From Clostridia bacterium (GTDB lineage Bacteria > Bacillota > Clostridia > TANB77 > CAG-508), in contig CAAGEF010000089.1 of assembly GCA_900768805.1 (NCBI GenBank), positions 1-8,509 of the forward strand: a stretch of DNA of 8,509 nt, read 5' to 3'. Within the stretch, counting starts at the first letter, position 1, and each line of letters opens with the position of its first letter. Positions 5,343 through 8,509 of this stretch are shown here, piece after piece. Under the pieces are notes generated by a model that was given only the letters and a program-made list of their open reading frames with translations, searched no databases and was not told where the DNA came from. A program made the position numbers and the translations under genes.

Positions 5343-7392
5343 GTGATAGACTTGAATAAAGAAGTTCAATTTATAAAAGGGGTTGGACCAAATAGAGTAA
5401 AGCTTTTAAATAAAATTGGAATAAATACCTTAGGAGATTTAATTACATATTATCCTAGAGAACACGAAGATAGAAGTAAGCCAAAATATATAGCAGAATT
5501 AGTTGATGGAGAAGAATGTTTAATTAGTGCTATACCAATTACTAGGTTAACTGAAGTTAAAATCAGAAAAAATTTAACTTTGTGCAAACTTGTAGTTAGA
5601 GATGAAAGTGGTAGTTGTCAGATTACTTGGTACAATCAAAGTTATTTGAAAAATTCCATAAAACCAAATGCTAGATATAAATTTTATGGAAAAGTATCTG
5701 TAAAAGCAGGTAGAGTTGAAATGCAATCTCCAGTATTTGATACATATGATTCAGATAAAAATACAGGAAAAATAATTCCAATATATCCTTTAACATATGG
5801 TTTATCTCAAAATACTCTAAGAAAAATAATAGAAGCTGGATTAAATGAAGCTATTGGAAAATTGGAAGAAACAATACCAGAATATTTAAAAGAAAAATAT
5901 AAATTATATGATTTAAATACAGCAATAAAGCAAATACATTTTCCAGATAATTTTTCTTCTTTTAATGATGCAAGAAAAAGATTAGTGTTTGAAGAATTAT
6001 TGATAATGCAACTTGCTCTTTTTAGATTAAAAAATAATTATGAAACATGTAAAACTGGAATTGAATTTGATAAAAAAGTTCAGATAAGTGATATAATAAA
6101 TATTCTGCCATTCAAATTAACAGGTGCCCAAAGAAGAGTCTTAGAAGAGATTGAACATGATATGGAATCTAACAAGCCAATGAACAGATTGCTTCAAGGA
6201 GATGTTGGTTCTGGAAAAACAGTAATAGCTCTTTTATCATCATATAAAGCCGTAAAATCAGGATATCAAGCTACTATAATGGCACCAACTGCAATTTTAG
6301 CTACACAACATTTTGAATCTTTTAAAGAAATTTTAGCAGAAACTGGTATTAGATGTGAACTTTTGATTAGTGGTATAACAAAAAAGAAAAAAGAAGCAAT
6401 TCTAGAAAGGTTAGCAAATGGAGAAATTGATATTTTAATTGGAACACATGCTATATTAGAGGAAAATGTAATATTCAAAAATTTAGGATTGGTAGTAACA
6501 GATGAACAACATAGATTTGGTGTAAGACAAAGAAGTACAATTGTTTCTAAAGGAAATAATCCGGATGTTTTAGTAATGACAGCAACTCCAATACCTAGAA
6601 CTTTAGCATTAATTTTATATGGAGATTTAGATATTTCAATTATAGATGAGCTTCCTCCAAATAGGAAAAAAATTGAAACATATGCTGTAACAAAAGGTTT
6701 AGAACAAAGAGTTAATGCTTTCATAGAAAAGAATATAAAAGAAGGCAGACAAGCCTATGTTGTTTGTCCATTAGTAGAAGAAAATGAAGAAATAGATGCC
6801 AAATCAGTAATGGAAATTGCTGAAAATTATAAAACGAAAGTATTTAGTTCTTACAGAGTTGAATATTTGCACGGAAAAATGAAACCAAAAGAAAAAGATG
6901 ATATAATGGAAAGATTCAAAAACGGAGAGATAGATATACTAATTTCTACTACAGTAATAGAAGTTGGAGTTAATGTTCCAAATAGTAATATAATGGTTAT
7001 TGAGAATGCAGAAAGATTTGGTTTAGCACAACTTCATCAATTAAGAGGAAGAGTTGGTAGAGGCGAATATCAATCTTATTGTATATTAAAATATCAAGGA
7101 AATTCTAAGGTTATAAAGGAAAGAATGAAAGTAATTTCAAGTACTAATGATGGCTTTGTTATTTCAGAAAAAGATTTAGAATTAAGAGGTTCTGGAGAGT
7201 TTTTTCGGTACAAAACAACATGGTATTCCTGAATTTAAAATAGCAAATTTGTTTGAAGATATAGAAATGCTAAAAAAGGTTCAATCCATTTCTTTAGAAA
7301 TATTAAATGAAGATCCAAATTTAGAATCTAAAGAAAATGAATGTTTGAAATTATTAGTTGACAAAAAATTTGGAGATAGAATAGAAATATAA
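5343..7392 (+). CDS. recG: ATP-dependent DNA helicase RecG, frameshifted near the 3' end
   Basis: RecG is a double-stranded-DNA translocase that regresses stalled replication forks and remodels recombination intermediates. Start: GTG at 5343 with AGGAGG (5331-5336) 6 nt upstream. Features in order: an N-terminal helical/HhH-like part (IKGVGPNRVKLLNKIGI, 11-27), the OB-fold wedge domain (about 55-150), Walker A GDVGSGKT (286-293), DEQHRFG (387-393, the RecG version of the DEAH box), TAT (413-415), STTVIEVG (535-542) and motif VI QLRGRVGRG (566-574). The original frame ends at 7232 after 629 residues, with nine aberrant residues following Phe621. Skipping one T in the T6 run at 7200-7205 restores GTKQHGIPEFKIANL... 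to a TAA at 7390, giving about 682 residues, the normal RecG length. The truncated form lacks the conserved GT(K/R)Q glutamine (Gln640 of E. coli), part of the motif needed for translocation, so it would probably be inactive. It is the last gene of the operon. Confidence 0.93.
7200..7208 (+). other. Frameshift site in recG (T6 followed by CGG)
   Basis: The original frame reads GAG TTT TTT CGG TAC and stops at 7230-7232. Homology needs GAG TTT TTC GGT ACA, one T fewer. Possible causes are a homopolymer error, a real +1 insertion, or ribosomal +1 slippage from TTT to TTC while a rare CGG codon waits in the A site. Confidence 0.85.
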
Positions 7393-7482
7393 AACATATA
7401 TTGAATAAAAAATGTAATTATATAGAGTTCATTTTTCAGATTATAATTAAGTTTTATAACTTTAAAATACTGGTAATTCTTA
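7393..7482 (+). other. Gap after recG with no clear terminator
   Basis: This AT-rich stretch holds no credible open frame or GC-containing hairpin. The only inverted repeat found (TAATTATA 7415-7422 with TATAATTA 7442-7449) is all A-T with a 19-nt loop. Confidence 0.5.
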
Positions 7483-7511
7483 TTGACAAAACATTCAAAA
7501 AATATTACAAT
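7483..7511 (+). promoter_or_regulatory. Near-consensus promoter of the 62-residue membrane protein gene
   Basis: Perfect -35 TTGACA (7483-7488), a 17-nt spacer, and -10 TACAAT (7506-7511, five of six). Predicted +1 is about 7518, leaving a leader of about 44 nt. This is the best promoter in the window. Confidence 0.8.
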
Positions 7512-7512
7512 A

Positions 7513-7535
7513 AATCTACATTTTAAATGTAGATT
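7513..7535. promoter_or_regulatory. Perfect 11-bp inverted repeat over the start site, probable operator
   Basis: AATCTACATTT (7513-7523) and AAATGTAGATT (7525-7535) flank a single T. The repeat begins one base after the -10 and straddles the predicted +1 (about 7518). The transcript would therefore lack part of the 5' arm, which favours a DNA operator over an RNA hairpin. I could not match it to a known regulator: TACA-N7-TGTA differs from the TACA-N2-TGTA boxes of CopY/BlaI proteins. Confidence 0.65.
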
Positions 7536-7561
7536 CAGATATAAATAAGAAGGATGTTAAA

Positions 7562-7750
7562 ATGAGAGTATTTTTACTATTTATAGGAATAATTGCGCTT
7601 GTATGTGGAATAAAATTTATTTTCGATGCTAGATTAATTGTAAAAAAATATTTTAGTATGGGTGATGTTAATGATGCTACCTTAGGCTTGAAAATGGTTG
7701 GATTTATTTTAACTGTTTTAGGTGGTTTGATAATATATTTTAAATTTTAG
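7562..7750 (+). CDS. Small two-helix membrane protein, 62 residues, function unknown
   Basis: The first helix spans about residues 3-21 (FLLFIGIIALVCGIKFIF). A short loop with mixed charges follows (DARLIVKKYFSMGDVNDATLG, 22-42). The second helix (VGFILTVLGGLIIYF, 46-60) contains a GG step, and the chain ends two residues later. A positive-inside reading of ARLIVKK suggests the loop is cytoplasmic with both ends outside, but this is weak. The ribosome binding site AGAAGGA (7548-7554) lies 7 nt before the ATG. The gene stands alone between a strong, apparently regulated promoter and a hairpin terminator, which supports a real, individually controlled gene despite its size. I do not recognise a function. 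Confidence 0.75.
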   Translation: MRVFLLFIGIIALVCGIKFIFDARLIVKKYFSMGDVNDATLGLKMVGFILTVLGGLIIYFKF

Positions 7751-7756
7751 TAAAGA

Positions 7757-7782
7757 AGCGGATATTAAATATCCGCTATTTT
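7757..7782 (+). terminator. Hairpin terminator after the small membrane protein gene
   Basis: AGCGGATATT (7757-7766) and AATATCCGCT (7768-7777) form a perfect, partly GC-rich inverted repeat; as RNA, about 8 bp close a TTAAA loop. An ATTTTAG tail follows. The short T-tract suggests incomplete termination, with possible read-through to the next gene, 42 nt past the 3' arm's end. Confidence 0.75.
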
Positions 7783-7823
7783 AGCCTTTTATAAAAATAA
7801 AATACAAAATAGGAGGGAAGTTT

Positions 7824-8509
7824 ATGAAAATAATATGTAATGAAAAAGAATTTGATATTAAAGATAGAGTACAAATTAGAGAAGCACTAAAATCTGAAAT
7901 GCCAGAAAATGCTATTGCTGCAATTTATAATAATGAAGTAGCATCACTAAAACATTTAATAAATAAAGATGGAAAAATAAGATTTATAGATAGAACAGAT
8001 AAAGATGGTAGAGAAATATATATAAGAGGTTTGCTGTATTTAATGAGTAAAGCTGTTAATGATGTTTATCCAGATGCCGAATTATCTGTAAATTATCAAT
8101 TATCTAATTCAATGTTTTGCGTAATTGAAAATATGGAAGTTACAGATGAATTTATTCAAAAAATTGAAAATAGAATGCTTGAACTTGCTAAATTAGATCT
8201 TCCAATAAAGAAAAAAATAATGACAATGGAGGAAGCAGAAGAATTTTACAAAAAAGAGAAATCTTATAGAGGAAGATTACAAGTTAATTCTGATAAAGAT
8301 AAAGTATCTTTATATTATTGTGAAGAATACTATAATTATTTTTATGGAACAATGCCTGCTACAACTGGTTTTGCCGATTTATTTAAAATAGAAAAATTCA
8401 GAAATGGTTTTTTAGTAATGTATCCTAGTAAAAATCATCCAAATGAAATAAAAACTGAAAATCAAAGTTTAAAATTAATAACAGCAATGGATGAGTATGA
8501 CGATTTATA
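7824..8509 (+). CDS. Nucleoside kinase (uridine kinase-like) with ThrRS-like N-terminal domains, 3' end cut by the window
   Basis: The frame is open for 228 codons to the window edge. AGGAGG (7811-7816) lies 7 nt before the ATG. The first 60 or so residues look like a TGS/ubiquitin-like domain (MKIICNEKEFDIKDRVQIRE, then AAIYNNEVASLKH). The part after it resembles the second additional domain of threonyl-tRNA synthetases (RGLLYLMSKAVNDVYPDAELSVNYQL, 72-97; KIENRMLELAKLDLPIKKK, 113-131; YYCEEYYNYFYG, about 165-176; MPATTGFADLFKIEKF, 178-193). In Bacillota this leader precedes a phosphoribulokinase/uridine kinase domain in proteins of about 550 residues that phosphorylate nucleosides for salvage. 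The P-loop kinase itself would lie beyond the window. A ThrRS is less likely, because the HYCxxY-type metal-binding pattern is not conserved. No clear promoter is seen; expression may come from terminator read-through or a weak site within 7778-7810. Confidence 0.8.
   Translation, partial: MKIICNEKEFDIKDRVQIREALKSEMPENAIAAIYNNEVASLKHLINKDGKIRFIDRTDKDGREIYIRGLLYLMSKAVNDVYPDAELSVNYQLSNSMFCVIENMEVTDEFIQKIENRMLELAKLDLPIKKKIMTMEEAEEFYKKEKSYRGRLQVNSDKDKVSLYYCEEYYNYFYGTMPATTGFADLFKIEKFRNGFLVMYPSKNHPNEIKTENQSLKLITAMDEYDDL

Noticed and set aside
6266..6724. Minus-strand open frame of 152 codons inside recG
   Set aside because: It lies opposite conserved helicase motifs and shows no family resemblance or start signal.
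7415..7449. TAATTATA/TATAATTA inverted repeat after recG as a terminator
   Set aside because: A-T only arms, a 19-nt loop and no following T-tract.

Overview
The window is very AT-rich (roughly a quarter G+C by eye). It uses AGA/AAA/ATA-biased codons, AGGAGG-type ribosome binding sites, TTGACA/TATAAT-type promoters and TGA as a stop rather than as Trp. Together with the gene families present, this points to a low-GC Bacillota chromosome, most likely an uncultured gut-type member of Clostridia. That lineage is an inference; there is no rRNA or marker placement. I see no mobile element, phage gene, CRISPR array, tRNA or rRNA.

Layout. (1) 44-700 (+): a membrane-anchored protein with two BamE/SmpA-like repeats. 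(2) 772-1455 (+): a small alarmone (ppGpp) synthetase, behind an extended -10 promoter that sits inside a palindrome. (3) 1515-2387 (-): an RluA-family 23S/tRNA pseudouridine synthase, convergent with the previous gene over a shared hairpin. Its promoter places +1 on the ATG, so its mRNA is probably leaderless. (4) 2511-3842 (+): an unrecognised 443-residue protein with a transglutaminase-like Cys-His-Asp pattern, closed by a terminator whose 5' arm includes the stop codon. (5) 3947-7392 (+): a likely three-gene operon with 15-16 nt gaps, made of an unrecognised 153-residue protein, a CmpB-like five-helix membrane protein and recG. (6) 7562-7750 (+): a 62-residue two-helix membrane protein with its own near-consensus promoter and a perfect 11-bp inverted repeat across the predicted start site, followed by a terminator. 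(7) 7824 to the window end (+): the N-terminal part of a nucleoside (uridine-type) kinase with ThrRS-like leader domains.

Two single-base anomalies stand out. recG carries one T too many in a run of six (7200-7205). This throws the last 62 residues out of frame, and the only in-frame CGG codon I found in the window sits right after the slip site. In the alarmone synthetase gene, the codon at the ideal distance from a strong ribosome binding site is AAG instead of ATG (778-780). Each could be a sequence error, a real mutation or an unusual translation signal.

The genes are mostly housekeeping (DNA repair, rRNA/tRNA modification, nucleotide salvage, stringent response) mixed with lineage-specific membrane and hypothetical proteins. 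Nothing here adds up to a defence or mobile system. The most interesting content is in the control sequences and in the transglutaminase-like protein.
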